Positions 45,318-53,568 are shown, counted from the stretch's first letter. The stretch is DNA of 64,000 nucleotides from an uncultured Planctomycetaceae bacterium (GCA_946408825.1 CAMJTU010000006.1:62001-126000); one strand, 5' to 3'. Notes: a model not told the origin generated them from the letters alone. Translations and numbers: made by a program.

Positions 45318-46594
45318 TATAGATATTCCTCCTGCAGCTGTCGCGCCAACGCCGTTCCCTTTCTCCAGAAGCCGCCGATAAAGCGTTTATACACCTTGTA
45401 AGCATATCTATTTTCCGGAGCGAGAAACTTCGACTCCTCAAACGCAAGCGTTTCCTGAACTTCGTCAGACGCGTCCGCAAAAAATTTCTTCATTTGCCCC
45501 ACGATTATCCTACCGGCGTCGGCAATCGTATAGGCGTTGTCGTTCGGAAAAAGAATCTTTACGAGACTAACGTCGTAACGAGCGGCGTTTTTAAAATTCT
45601 GAATTGCGCGTGTCTGCGCCTTAGCGTCGAAGGGCGCGCTTGGCGTAGACGCTAGAAAAATGAGCAATAACTGAGCAAAGAGCACGTCGCGTACGTCGAG
45701 TCCGACACGAACAAGAGGATTCAGATCGAACATCCGTAGTTCGATATGATCGATTCCGTCGCCACAAAGTCGTTCAAGATTATTAAGTCCCCGAGGTTTA
45801 AGACGAATTGGATAGTACAATTCGGTCGGAGCGACTATTAGTCCCATGTCTACATAACGTCGGATACTCGCCGCATAGGAGAGCACGTTCTTATAGTCAA
45901 GAACCGGGACAAAATGATTCCAATACCCCAAGTCGCCGCAACGAACAGACCCCATGCCGATAAAGGCGTCATGCTCTTTAAGCCCCTGAGTAAAAAACGA
46001 ACCGTCCATGATTGGACTCGCAGACGTCACTGCGGCGAGAATCCAACCGTACTCGACAACCTTCTTTGCAAGTTCAAGATAGACCTGATTCTTATATGTT
46101 TGGAAATCATCCTCCTCGCAGAGTTTGAAATCCTCCTCAAGTAGCCGATCGCCAAAGGAGTAATTGAAATGTATCCCACAGAACGCCATCTTATACTTGC
46201 CGTAATTATTCGCAAGGTAATGGCGATATGCAGTTTTAGACGCTCGCGCTCCTTCAAAAAAGGCGACGGGTACGTCGTCTTCATTCGCAATAAAAGGCGG
46301 GTTGGAAAAAGGCCAAAGATATTCGCGTTCGGGCTGAGAGGCGAGCGTTCGCTGAATACGTCCGGTAATTTCATCAAGAGACGCAACTGCCTCGTGCGCC
46401 GTTGAAAAAACGCTCGTATTGATTTCGGTCTGATTCTCGCAAAAATCTCGTGTTATTCTCGGATCGTCTGGATCGAAAGGGTGAGGCGTCTGGGCCATAC
46501 GCCCGTCGGTAGTGATTCGAAGACTTTCCTTTTCCAAGCCAATATTGCAATCAAGAAGAGTTTCTCTGACATTGGCGTTCTCAATATGAAACAT
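45317..46594 (-). CDS. gshA: Glutamate--cysteine ligase (GshA-like)
   Basis: Forms gamma-Glu-Cys from Glu, Cys and ATP. The 425-residue product has NIGLEKESLRIT near the start, FDPDDPRITRDFCENQTEINTSVF, PIMDGSFF, and HIELRMFDLNPLVRVGL. These match GshA and the N-terminal half of bifunctional GshF; the second half of GshF is absent. The start at 46594 has AAGGGAG nine bases upstream. The longer frame to 46654 would overlap the ATP-grasp gene by 13 bp and adds a basic leader, so 46594 is preferred. No glutathione synthetase of the usual type is seen; the adjacent ATP-grasp protein may take that role. Confidence 0.85.
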   Translation of the reverse strand: MFHIENANVRETLLDCNIGLEKESLRITTDGRMAQTPHPFDPDDPRITRDFCENQTEINTSVFSTAHEAVASLDEITGRIQRTLASQPEREYLWPFSNPPFIANEDDVPVAFFEGARASKTAYRHYLANNYGKYKMAFCGIHFNYSFGDRLLEEDFKLCEEDDFQTYKNQVYLELAKKVVEYGWILAAVTSASPIMDGSFFTQGLKEHDAFIGMGSVRCGDLGYWNHFVPVLDYKNVLSYAASIRRYVDMGLIVAPTELYYPIRLKPRGLNNLERLCGDGIDHIELRMFDLNPLVRVGLDVRDVLFAQLLLIFLASTPSAPFDAKAQTRAIQNFKNAARYDVSLVKILFPNDNAYTIADAGRIIVGQMKKFFADASDEVQETLAFEESKFLAPENRYAYKVYKRFIGGFWRKGTALARQLQEEYL

Positions 46595-46641
46595 TGTGCC
46601 GTCTCCCTTTGCAACCTTTTCGATTGACCGTATCTTTCGAA

Positions 46642-47862
46642 TCAGAGGCGCCACGACGTCCCGTCGGAGCGTCGCAGAATGTATTCGCTCTGCGCATTAA
46701 GTTCGTCAAGTGATTCAGAACGTAGCAAGAAGATATGACTTCCCATCGTAGCGTTAATCGATTTCGGAGGTTCTTTATCGTAAAGAAGACGATTATGAAA
46801 ACGCTCGCGAATTTCGTCTACGCTATATGCGTACTGGATTTTTGCACCGCGCCCGACATGAGCGACATAATATTTGAACGCATAATCAGGAAAGGAACGA
46901 TTGTCGTTATAAACAAGACTCTCCGCCCATATTTGATAAACGTCGACGTCGTACGCATAATTCATTTTATCGGGAATATAGCCTCCAGGCGCCCTCATAT
47001 TTACCTCTAGACCGAAAAGATCGCCTTTTCGTCCGAGAGTCGGATGATTGGCGTCAAGCCTGAAGAACTCGAAGTGGAAAAACCGAGATCTCACGCCGAA
47101 CGCTTTGACAACTCTCTCGCCAATCGGAAATAAACCAGTCGCGATTACGTCCGTCGTATAACTGACGTTTTCCCCTGCGCCTTTGATCATTTCCAAGGGA
47201 CTGACAGCCATAACTTGTCCCGTCGCGAAAAGTATTTCGCCCTTCGCATTTGTAATTCCGTCAAACGTCTCGACATGACCTGGCACGAATTCTTCGGCAA
47301 TATACGAAACTTCTCGCTTGTCGTCCCAGAAAGAAGCAAGTTCTTCTTCAGACGTTATTTTTCGCGTGTCGGACGCGCCTACGCCAGAATCTGGCTTAAT
47401 GACGATCGGATAACCGACCTGCGAAACAAACTCTTTGAGGCCCGCAAAATTCTTGGGATCCACTAGATAAAACCGAGTAGTCTTAATGCCGGCAGACGCA
47501 TAGAAAGACTTCATTTTCGACTTGAACTTAAAGTTCGTCAATTCTGCGACGCGGAATCCGTTTGAAACGTTAAAATCGTCCCGCAAACGCGCTTCAAGTT
47601 CGAGCCAGTACTCGTTCTGACTTTCGACGTAATCGACACGCCCGTACTTCACGATATACGATGCGACTGTTCGGTAAACCGAATCGTAATTTTCAAGAGA
47701 CGGAAGCCAACGGTAATCCGTAAGCGCGTCGACGACTCGGCGATCAAGTTGCTCGAACGGACAATCGCCTATTCCGAGAACGCTGACGCCAAGTCTCTTC
47801 AATCTGTCGCAAAAGAGATAAAAGTGTTCCGGAAAATTCGGAGATATAAAGATTACGTTCAT
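46642..47862 (-). CDS. ATP-grasp ligase of unknown specificity
   Basis: A 406-residue protein beginning MNVIFISPNFPEHFYLFC. Its preATP-grasp domain has YVESQNEYWLELEARLR. The ATP-grasp lysine region VGYPIVIKPDSGVGASDTRKI (about 150-170) is followed by YIAEEFVPGHVETFDG and the metal-binding GLEVNMRAPGGYIPD near residue 300. It resembles carboxylate-amine ligases. I recall close relatives beside PatB, glutamate-cysteine ligase and class II amidotransferase genes in gut anaerobes, but cannot check that here. It should form an amide or peptide bond with ATP; gamma-Glu-Cys plus an amine, or another acyl group, is the natural guess. Confidence 0.72.
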   Translation of the reverse strand: MNVIFISPNFPEHFYLFCDRLKRLGVSVLGIGDCPFEQLDRRVVDALTDYRWLPSLENYDSVYRTVASYIVKYGRVDYVESQNEYWLELEARLRDDFNVSNGFRVAELTNFKFKSKMKSFYASAGIKTTRFYLVDPKNFAGLKEFVSQVGYPIVIKPDSGVGASDTRKITSEEELASFWDDKREVSYIAEEFVPGHVETFDGITNAKGEILFATGQVMAVSPLEMIKGAGENVSYTTDVIATGLFPIGERVVKAFGVRSRFFHFEFFRLDANHPTLGRKGDLFGLEVNMRAPGGYIPDKMNYAYDVDVYQIWAESLVYNDNRSFPDYAFKYYVAHVGRGAKIQYAYSVDEIRERFHNRLLYDKEPPKSINATMGSHIFLLRSESLDELNAQSEYILRRSDGTSWRL

Positions 47863-47901
47863 TCGTCGTCGCCCTGATCTGGTATTCTCTATCTAATTGT
47901 G

Positions 47902-48660
47902 TCAGTCCCAAAGAAACCGCATCCACTGCTCAGTCTGTTCGCGCCAACTTGCTTCGTTGTGTTCTCCCCCTTGCTGACACAGCACGTTCGTCTTGATTCC
48001 TTTCTCACACGCTTTTTTCTCTACGGCAAGAATATCCTCGGCAAGGTACCAATTCGTCTCAGGATCGTATTCGCTCGTGCCCCAGCTGAAAAAAATTCTT
48101 GTGTCGGGAGAATAAGAATGTTCGTCGAGTTCGCGAAGGAAAGACTTGCGGGCTACCATTAGCGACGGGGAAATGATTGTCGCCTTGGAAATGTACAGGT
48201 TATACCTCAAAACGCCGTAAAGAGCGGTCAATCCACCCATGCTGTAACCGCCTATAGACGTCGTCTCACGAAAAGGCATAGTACGATAGTTTTGATCGAC
48301 AGACGGTTTAAGTTCGTTAACAAGCCAATTAAGCGTCGCGTCGGCACGCCCATGGATCGCCCCGTACTGTCTGGTTGTGACGTCATAAGGAACATACTCG
48401 ACCGTCCGCGTGTAGTCGTCTTGACTCCATTCCATTCCAACGACGATCAATTTCTTATGCCAACGATCTAAGAAATCTTTGAGACCAAGACACGTTCCAT
48501 AGGTTGCGTCCGAATCAAAGAAAAGGTTATGACCGTCGAAGAAATAGAGGGTCGGATAACGTTCGTCCGTTTGGTTATACCCATCCGGAAGATAAAGATG
48601 AATTCTGCGTTTCTCTCCGCCCGGCGTAAACCAAACGTCAAATTTACTTATAATTCCCAT
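47902..48660 (-). CDS. Alpha/beta-hydrolase-fold esterase (esterase D-like)
   Basis: A 252-residue protein with no signal peptide. Ser nucleophile motif GGYSMGGL is near residues 135-142, an earlier YPTLYFFDGHNLF lies near residue 35, and late GGEHNEASWREQ carries the catalytic His. This is the Esterase D / Fes-like fold. It probably hydrolyses an ester or thioester; S-formylglutathione hydrolase belongs to a related family, which would suit a thiol pathway, but that is inference. A strong ribosome binding site GGAGGGA precedes the ATG. Same-strand gaps to neighbours are short (39 and 80 bp). Confidence 0.75.
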   Translation of the reverse strand: MGIISKFDVWFTPGGEKRRIHLYLPDGYNQTDERYPTLYFFDGHNLFFDSDATYGTCLGLKDFLDRWHKKLIVVGMEWSQDDYTRTVEYVPYDVTTRQYGAIHGRADATLNWLVNELKPSVDQNYRTMPFRETTSIGGYSMGGLTALYGVLRYNLYISKATIISPSLMVARKSFLRELDEHSYSPDTRIFFSWGTSEYDPETNWYLAEDILAVEKKACEKGIKTNVLCQQGGEHNEASWREQTEQWMRFLWD

Positions 48661-48740
48661 CAGCGTCCCTCCGGTCTTTATTCCATCAATTCAAGCATTT
48701 CGAACAAAAAGACGACGCTTAAACAAGAACGTTGCGACAT

Positions 48741-49943
48741 TTAAACCGTCTTCCGCGCGCTTGCCGCCGTAATAGCCACGCGAAGACGCTCTAACCCCTG
48801 CGCTAAATACGAACGTGAACAAGCAAAGTTCAAACGTTGGAATCCGCTTCCAGCGTCGCCGAACATCCGTCCGCCGTCAAGCCAGAGTTTTGCCTCGTCG
48901 ACGACAATATGTTCCAATTCGTCGTCCGACCATCCTGATTCGCGCAAGTTAATCCAAAGTAGGTATGTCCCTTCGTTTCGAATCGTAGTTGCGAAAGGAA
49001 TCTTACTTTCGACGAAATCGACCGCAAAATCGAGGTTGCCTTTCAAGTATTTAAGCATCGCGGTTTGCCACTCTTCTCCATTTTCGTAGGCCGCACGCGT
49101 CGCCGCAAGCCCGACGGCGTTAGGTTGGCTGTAACCTGAGGCGGCGACTTCCCGTTTAAGCGACGAACGTAGTTTGCTATCCGACACAAAAATATTTGCA
49201 ACCTGAAGTCCCGCGATATTAAACGTTTTACTCGCAGACGTACAGGTCGCGCAGCGCGAAGCAAACTCGGGCGAGATCGTCTCAAAAACCGTATGTGTTC
49301 CTGAGAACACGATATCGTGATGAATCTCGTCGCTCACAACGACGACGTCATGAGCGAGACAAATCTCGCCCAGTCGTTCGAGTTCGGCGCGAGTCCATAC
49401 GCGTCCTCCGGGATTATGTGGACTGCACAAGAGAAAGAGTTTGACGTTAAAATCGACCACCTTCCGTTCAAAGTCGTCGAAGTCAATATGATAACGTCTG
49501 TCGTCGCCTAGGACAAGGTCGCTGCTAACAAGACGTCGGTCGTTGTCGCGAATAACTTCGGAAAAAGGATAATAGACAGGCTGCTGGATCAATACGGCGT
49601 CGCCGGGCGCCGTAAAGGCGCGAACACAATGCGCGAGGGCAAATACGACGCCTGGCGTCACGACAAGGGACTCTTCTCGTGGTTCAAAACCGTGGCGAGT
49701 CTTCATCCAGTCGGAAACTGCTACAAAGTACCGTTCTTTTGGTTCGGTATAGCCATAGATTCCATGATCGACAGTCTCCCGGATGGCGTCCTGAATGTAA
49801 GACGAGATTTTAAAATCCATATCGGCGACCCAGTAGGAGAGAAGACCTTCAGGCTTTCCACGTCGCGTCGCATGATCGAACTTAAGCGAATCTGTCCCGT
49901 AACGATTGACGTCGGCGTCAAATACGAGATTACGTTCTGACAT
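48741..49943 (-). CDS. patB: PatB/MalY-family PLP-dependent C-S lyase
   Basis: A 400-residue fold type I PLP enzyme. It has YWVADMDF near the start, VTPGVVFALAHCVRAFT, QQPVYYPF and CSPHNPGGRVW, then VVSDEIHHDIVF, and Schiff-base Lys in SASKTFNIAGLQ near residue 239. PatB and MalY cleave the C-S bond of cystathionine and S-substituted cysteines to give a thiol (or homocysteine), pyruvate and ammonia. It follows a cystathionine gamma-synthase-like gene, so transsulfuration to homocysteine is the simplest reading. As in ergothioneine synthesis (EgtE), it could instead release a thiol from a cysteine conjugate. Confidence 0.85.
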   Translation of the reverse strand: MSERNLVFDADVNRYGTDSLKFDHATRRGKPEGLLSYWVADMDFKISSYIQDAIRETVDHGIYGYTEPKERYFVAVSDWMKTRHGFEPREESLVVTPGVVFALAHCVRAFTAPGDAVLIQQPVYYPFSEVIRDNDRRLVSSDLVLGDDRRYHIDFDDFERKVVDFNVKLFLLCSPHNPGGRVWTRAELERLGEICLAHDVVVVSDEIHHDIVFSGTHTVFETISPEFASRCATCTSASKTFNIAGLQVANIFVSDSKLRSSLKREVAASGYSQPNAVGLAATRAAYENGEEWQTAMLKYLKGNLDFAVDFVESKIPFATTIRNEGTYLLWINLRESGWSDDELEHIVVDEAKLWLDGGRMFGDAGSGFQRLNFACSRSYLAQGLERLRVAITAASARKTV

Positions 49944-49984
49944 AGGGTTACATGCCTTTCCTTACTGGCGACGTTCGAACGTCG

Positions 49985-51172
49985 TCAACCGTTTAACGCT
50001 TGATCGAGATCAGCGATAAGATCGCGTGCAGACTCTATCCCAACAGAAAGTCGCAAAATTCGATCGTTTAATCCTGAGGCGCGGAGTCCTTCTGCCGAAA
50101 CAGACGCATGGGTTTGCGCAATCGGATAGGTCAGAAGAGTCTCCGTTCCGCCGAGACTTTCTGCGAAAAAAATCGTCTTAACGCGAGTAAGCGTCGCGAT
50201 TGCCAATTCTTTCGACTCAACCTCAAAAGAAACCATCGAGCCAAATCCGCGCGCCTGGCGCTTCATGACGGCATAACCGGGCGAGTTAGGAAGTCCCGGA
50301 AAAAACACGTATTTAACGTGAGACTGAGATTGAAGCCATTCGACGATCTTAAAAGCGTTTTCCTGAGACCGTTCCATGCGCAACGAAAGAGTTTTAATAC
50401 CACGAAGTACAAGCCATGAATCAAAGGGTGCAAGAGCGGAGCCTGTCGTTGTCGAGAGAAACCGAAGACGCTCGACAAGCGTAGGATCGGACGCGACAAG
50501 AAAACCAGCTATCACGTCATGGTGTCCTGCGAGGAATTTCGTCCCGCTGTGAATCACAACGTCCGCTCCAAGAGCGAGCGGATTCTGGAAATAGGGGGAA
50601 AGATACGTGTTGTCGACAATACAAAGAGAACCGTTACGCCGAGTGAGCGCCGCTAACTTTGCAATGTCAGAAACACGCGCCATCGGATTCGTGGGCGTTT
50701 CGAAATAAATCGCTTTTGTCTCCGGCGTCATTAACGCGGCGACGTCTTCTTTCGTAAAATCAGCGCTGATAAATCTAATTCCATGTCGTCGCGCGATTTC
50801 GTTGAAGAAACGGACGCTCCCCCCGTAGAGATCGACGTCGACAATAACCTGATCGCCTGGTTCAAATAGTTCAAAGAGAAGCGTAATCGCAGCCATTCCG
50901 CTGGAGAAAGCTAACGCCCCTGCGCCGCCTTCAAGCTGAGCGACAAACTTCTCGAGTTGCGTTCTCGTCGGATTCGATTCTCGAGAATAATTATAGCCGG
51001 CGCTAAGACTTATATGATCCTGACCGGGAACATAGTCGTCACGAATGCCTGGATGCACATACGCGGCTGTCTGGAAAATCGGAAAACTGACGGAACCAAA
51101 CGTCGAGTGGAAATTATCGCGTTCTTCTTCTTCCGTCAAGTGCAAGCATTTGGTTTCAATGTCCTTAGTCAC
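49985..51172 (-). CDS. Cys/Met-metabolism PLP enzyme (cystathionine gamma-synthase / gamma-lyase type)
   Basis: A 395-residue enzyme of the Cys_Met_Meta_PP family. Features: FPIFQTAAYVH, YNYSRESNPTRTQLEKFVAQLEGG, FSSGMAAI, VDVDLYGGSVRFF, VDNTYLSPYFQNPLALGAD and HSGTKFLAGHHD with the PLP Lys near residue 212. Members include cystathionine gamma-synthase, O-acetylhomoserine sulfhydrylase and lyases; which one cannot be settled by eye. The start is GTG at 51172, the first codon that gives the family length. It is the first gene of a six-gene minus-strand run ending at 44544. Confidence 0.85.
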   Translation of the reverse strand: MTKDIETKCLHLTEEEERDNFHSTFGSVSFPIFQTAAYVHPGIRDDYVPGQDHISLSAGYNYSRESNPTRTQLEKFVAQLEGGAGALAFSSGMAAITLLFELFEPGDQVIVDVDLYGGSVRFFNEIARRHGIRFISADFTKEDVAALMTPETKAIYFETPTNPMARVSDIAKLAALTRRNGSLCIVDNTYLSPYFQNPLALGADVVIHSGTKFLAGHHDVIAGFLVASDPTLVERLRFLSTTTGSALAPFDSWLVLRGIKTLSLRMERSQENAFKIVEWLQSQSHVKYVFFPGLPNSPGYAVMKRQARGFGSMVSFEVESKELAIATLTRVKTIFFAESLGGTETLLTYPIAQTHASVSAEGLRASGLNDRILRLSVGIESARDLIADLDQALNG

Positions 51173-51183
51173 GCCTCAAAATC

Positions 51184-51593
51184 TCAAAAGTCACAGTTCC
51201 GCCCCGACGCGTCGAAGCCATTGGTAATCTGTGGGATTGATCCCAACGTCGGCGAAGTTTTAACACATATTCCTATCAGGTCAATAGGCGTTTTGTAAAA
51301 AACTTCATTCTTACGCATTTTTATGGCGCTAATCGCCGAATAGTCGCCGAACGGCGGCTGCTTTTTGACGGAACTGTTGACCTCGTTCGTTTTTTGTTTA
51401 ATCTTTTCTAACGCAAGAACCGCCTGACCCGAACCCTCAAGAGATAATTTCGGTCTGAAAGATTCGCGGTTTCGTTTGATAAAATCGCGAAGTCTTTCGA
51501 GAATTTTTTGCTAGAACGCTCCGCTCCGCGTTCTGACTATGTCGTGTCGCTTGTAATTTCGACGTAAGTAATTCCCGCTTTTATTTTGGTCAT
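51184..51593 (-). pseudogene. Decayed tape-measure-like phage gene
   Basis: An ATG at 51591-51593 starts MTKIKAGITYVEI, similar to the start of the tape measure fragment at 37497 (MSERIKAGEAYVLV). A TAG stops it after 18 residues (51537-51539). A second open frame from 51510 to 51184 reads ILERLRDFIKRNRESFRPKL, then GQAVLALEKIKQKTNEVNSS and FGDYSAISAIKM, again phage-like. It probably joins N-terminal and C-terminal remains after a deletion. Its far end lies directly before the cystathionine synthase-like gene. Confidence 0.4.
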
Positions 51594-51613
51594 TTTTATC
51601 CCCACTTTGTCAC

Positions 51614-51823
51614 ATGGAAAACGAAAAGAAATCCTCGTTGCTGGACATAATTCTTATATTTTTGATTTCTTATCTGGTCATGAATTCAATCTGTAAGGAC
51701 CTGACAAAACTTTTTGGCAAAATGACCGCCCCGACCGAAATCGTCGCGATTCTGACGAAATATTCATACGTCGCTCTCGGAATCGCGTGGCTTGTTTTCT
51801 CGTTCAAACCGTACATTCACTAA
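51614..51823 (+). CDS. Small two-helix membrane protein
   Basis: A 69-residue protein. Charged N-terminus (MENEKKSS), hydrophobic helix at about 9-27, Lys/Met-rich loop, and a second helix at about 48-66. No family recognised; a weak start context. It lies within the second prophage remnant and may be phage cargo. Confidence 0.45.
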   Translation: MENEKKSSLLDIILIFLISYLVMNSICKDLTKLFGKMTAPTEIVAILTKYSYVALGIAWLVFSFKPYIH

Positions 51824-51995
51824 CCAGCGCGCCGACGCTCAATTCTCCAAAAACGTCATTCTCACGCCAGACAGAACGAGCGCGCAGCCATTCTCGATAA
51901 TCGCCGAGTTCACGACGGCAGTCTCTTCGAGATGCAGACGCGCAATTTCGACGGCTTTGGACTCGCCTTTTTCGGCTTAACGTCGCGAAAATCAT
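51820..51995 (-). pseudogene. Frameshifted small phage gene
   Basis: An ATG at 51993-51995 gives MIFATL. After a one-base shift the frame continues AEKGESKAVEIARLHLEE, TAVVNSAIIENGCALVLSG and ends at TAG 51820-51822. The shifted part looks coding, the unshifted one (Arg-rich) does not, so a frameshift near 51975 is likely. Confidence 0.35.
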
Positions 51996-52168
51996 ATTTA
52001 TTCCTTCTTACCATAGCGTTTTCCTTTCGTTATTATTAGATCCGCGCTACTAAAAAAATCGGCGCGACGTATTTTGCCGAGGACGTCGGCGTCCTTAACA
52101 AAACGAGAAAAAATACGATGAACTTCTGGATACTGACGATAATCTTTTGAATTCCAACAGCCGCGTTG

Positions 52169-52532
52169 ATGAGCGTTCCGCAATTCTGGAAGAACCGCGC
52201 GGAGAATTTAGATTTTCGTTTTCCGCGCTGGATGACAATAGCGGCGACTAGTTTCTTTTTTGCGACGTCTCTTTCAGTTTGGACGTTTTCGGTGCGTTAT
52301 TGGTCGCGAATTTGAAGAAGAACGTCACATCGAACGTGAAAAAAGAGAATCGGAATTGAAGAATCGAACAGAAGAAAGTTTATGGTATTTTAATCATTCG
52401 ACGAAGTCCGAGCTTTACCCAGACGACGCACGTCCGACCGACCCATGGGGAGCGATGCACGGTTCCGACGCGCCGATAATCGACCTTAATTATGAAAACT
52501 CCATTCAACCAGGCTACGCCCCCAAGTTCTAA
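52169..52532 (+). pseudogene. Frameshifted small membrane protein gene
   Basis: From ATG 52169 the frame reads MSVPQFWKNRAENLDF, then the hydrophobic segment TIAATSFFFATSLSVWTF, then stops at TGA 52313-52315. The next frame over takes up EFEEERHIEREKRESELKN, SLWYFNHSTKSELYPDD and GAMHGSDAPIIDLNYENS, ending at 52532. The two parts form one plausible membrane-anchored protein of about 120 residues broken by a single-base change near 52295-52312. Confidence 0.5.
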
Positions 52533-52722
52533 AAAGAAAAAAACAAACAAAACTCAAAATATCAATGGTATCGCGCGCAGTCAGGACCGAGGCGAAGTAG
52601 TACCTACGCCCTCGGGATTAACGCAAGTCTTTTGATATTCTCATTTCTACATCATTTCAACAACAACTTTTTCTCTATCTTTCTCAATTTAATATTTATA
52701 ATACATTAAATAAACAAATACT
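52533..52722. other. Very AT-rich segment inside the second remnant
   Basis: Bases about 52540-52755, and most of all 52640-52755, consist largely of A and T (poly-T/C tracts and ATTTAATATTTATAATAC-like stretches). This is unlike all neighbouring DNA. No gene is seen. It abuts the 5' end of the integrase C-terminal fragment. Confidence 0.6.
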
Positions 52723-53157
52723 ATGTATATATTTATTATTACTCTTATATTTTTTGAGAGTTTTGGACGAGAGGGCGCGACGAGCTGGGAAAAAGTTCCG
52801 GAAGGAGAAAAATACGTCGTCTGGGAGAATAGGCGCAAGAATTTCGACACGGGATTCAAGCGAATATTGTTCTGTGCCGGACTTCAACCGTGGCAGAAAC
52901 TTTTCCAGAATATGAGAGCAAGCGCGGAAAACGACCTCGTCGAGGACGGATACCCCGCGCACGTCGTCGGCGAATGGATTGGACACACTCCGAAAGTGCA
53001 GTTGAAACACTATCTAAGGACGCTCGATTCATACTTCGACAAAGCGACGCAGCTACAAGAAAACGTCGTCGAAAAAGTTGGACACGAGTCCGAAAAAGTT
53101 GGACACGAGTTTGGACACGAAACGGCGTCAAAACGCGTCAAAATTGGTAAAAAATGA
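52723..53157 (+). pseudogene. Tyrosine recombinase C-terminal fragment
   Basis: After a short hydrophobic, AT-rich artefactual leader (MYIFIITLIFFESF) the frame gives TSWEKVPEGEKYVVWENRRK and GFKRILFCAGLQPWQKLFQN. It then gives MRASAENDLVEDGYPAHVVGEWIGHTPKVQLKHYL. These are the Arg, Gly-His and His-Tyr catalytic segments of a phage integrase, with Tyr of KHYL as the likely nucleophile. The N-terminal domain is missing, so it is not functional. The C-terminal tail repeats VGHES/VGHEF. It is of a different subtype from the integrase beside tRNA-Ala. It ends 91 bp from tRNA-Leu, the probable target site. Confidence 0.75.
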
Positions 53158-53247
53158 CGTCCAATTTGCTCGATTTAATCCCTTGTTTTTAACGGTCTCG
53201 CTCGGTGAATTACGGGGTCAAACCGAAATTTAAGGTTAGATTTCAAA

Positions 53248-53331
53248 TAGCCGCGGCGGGACTCGAACCCGCACGTCCGTTAAGGACAAGGGATTTTAAA
53301 TCCCCAGCGTCTGCCATTCCGCCACGCAGCC
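53248..53331 (-). tRNA. tRNA-Leu (anticodon UAA)
   Basis: An 84-nt minus-strand tRNA. The acceptor GGCTGCG pairs with CGCGGCT (two wobbles) and the discriminator is A. The D-arm region is TGGCGGAATGGCAGACGC. The anticodon stem GGGGA/TCCCT encloses loop TTTAAAA (anticodon TAA). A long variable arm (GTCCTTAACGGAC) and T loop TTCGAGTC complete it. The long variable arm and anticodon identify Leu. CCA is not encoded. Confidence 0.95.
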
Positions 53332-53364
53332 ACACGAGGGACGCTAGCCGCCCTCTAGCCTGCC

Positions 53365-53392
53365 ATTATAGTTCCGAGGGATATGACGTCAA
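53365..53392 (-). promoter_or_regulatory. Promoter of tRNA-Leu
   Basis: On the minus strand TTGACG (53392-53387), 16-bp spacer, TATAAT (53370-53365), ending 33 bp before the tRNA. Confidence 0.65.
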
Positions 53393-53458
53393 CGCGTTTT
53401 CCTGACCATTTCCCGGTTTCTTTACGAACAAACGCCAATATCTCGATTCAAAATGAAA

Positions 53459-53486
53459 TTGAAAAATCCAGAAAAAACGTTATAAT
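53459..53486 (+). promoter_or_regulatory. Candidate promoter of the secreted glycosidase-like gene
   Basis: TTGAAA (53459-53464), 16-bp spacer, TATAAT (53481-53486), 83 bp before the preferred start. Confidence 0.5.
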
Positions 53487-53568
53487 CCCCACGCTGGGGG
53501 ATCCTTCATCAAGAGGGTCAAGCGAGCATTATTGTCGCCGTTTCTTGTTATTTCAGGAGCATGGGCAA

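Noticed and set aside
44544..51172. Cluster as a complete ergothioneine operon
   Set aside because: No EgtB (formylglycine-generating-like) or EgtD (histidine methyltransferase) is present, and the ligase is GshA-like.
53383..53568. Upstream in-frame start of the secreted glycosidase-like gene
   Set aside because: It lies upstream of the promoter and encodes no signal; the ATG at 53569 has a ribosome binding site and a signal peptide.
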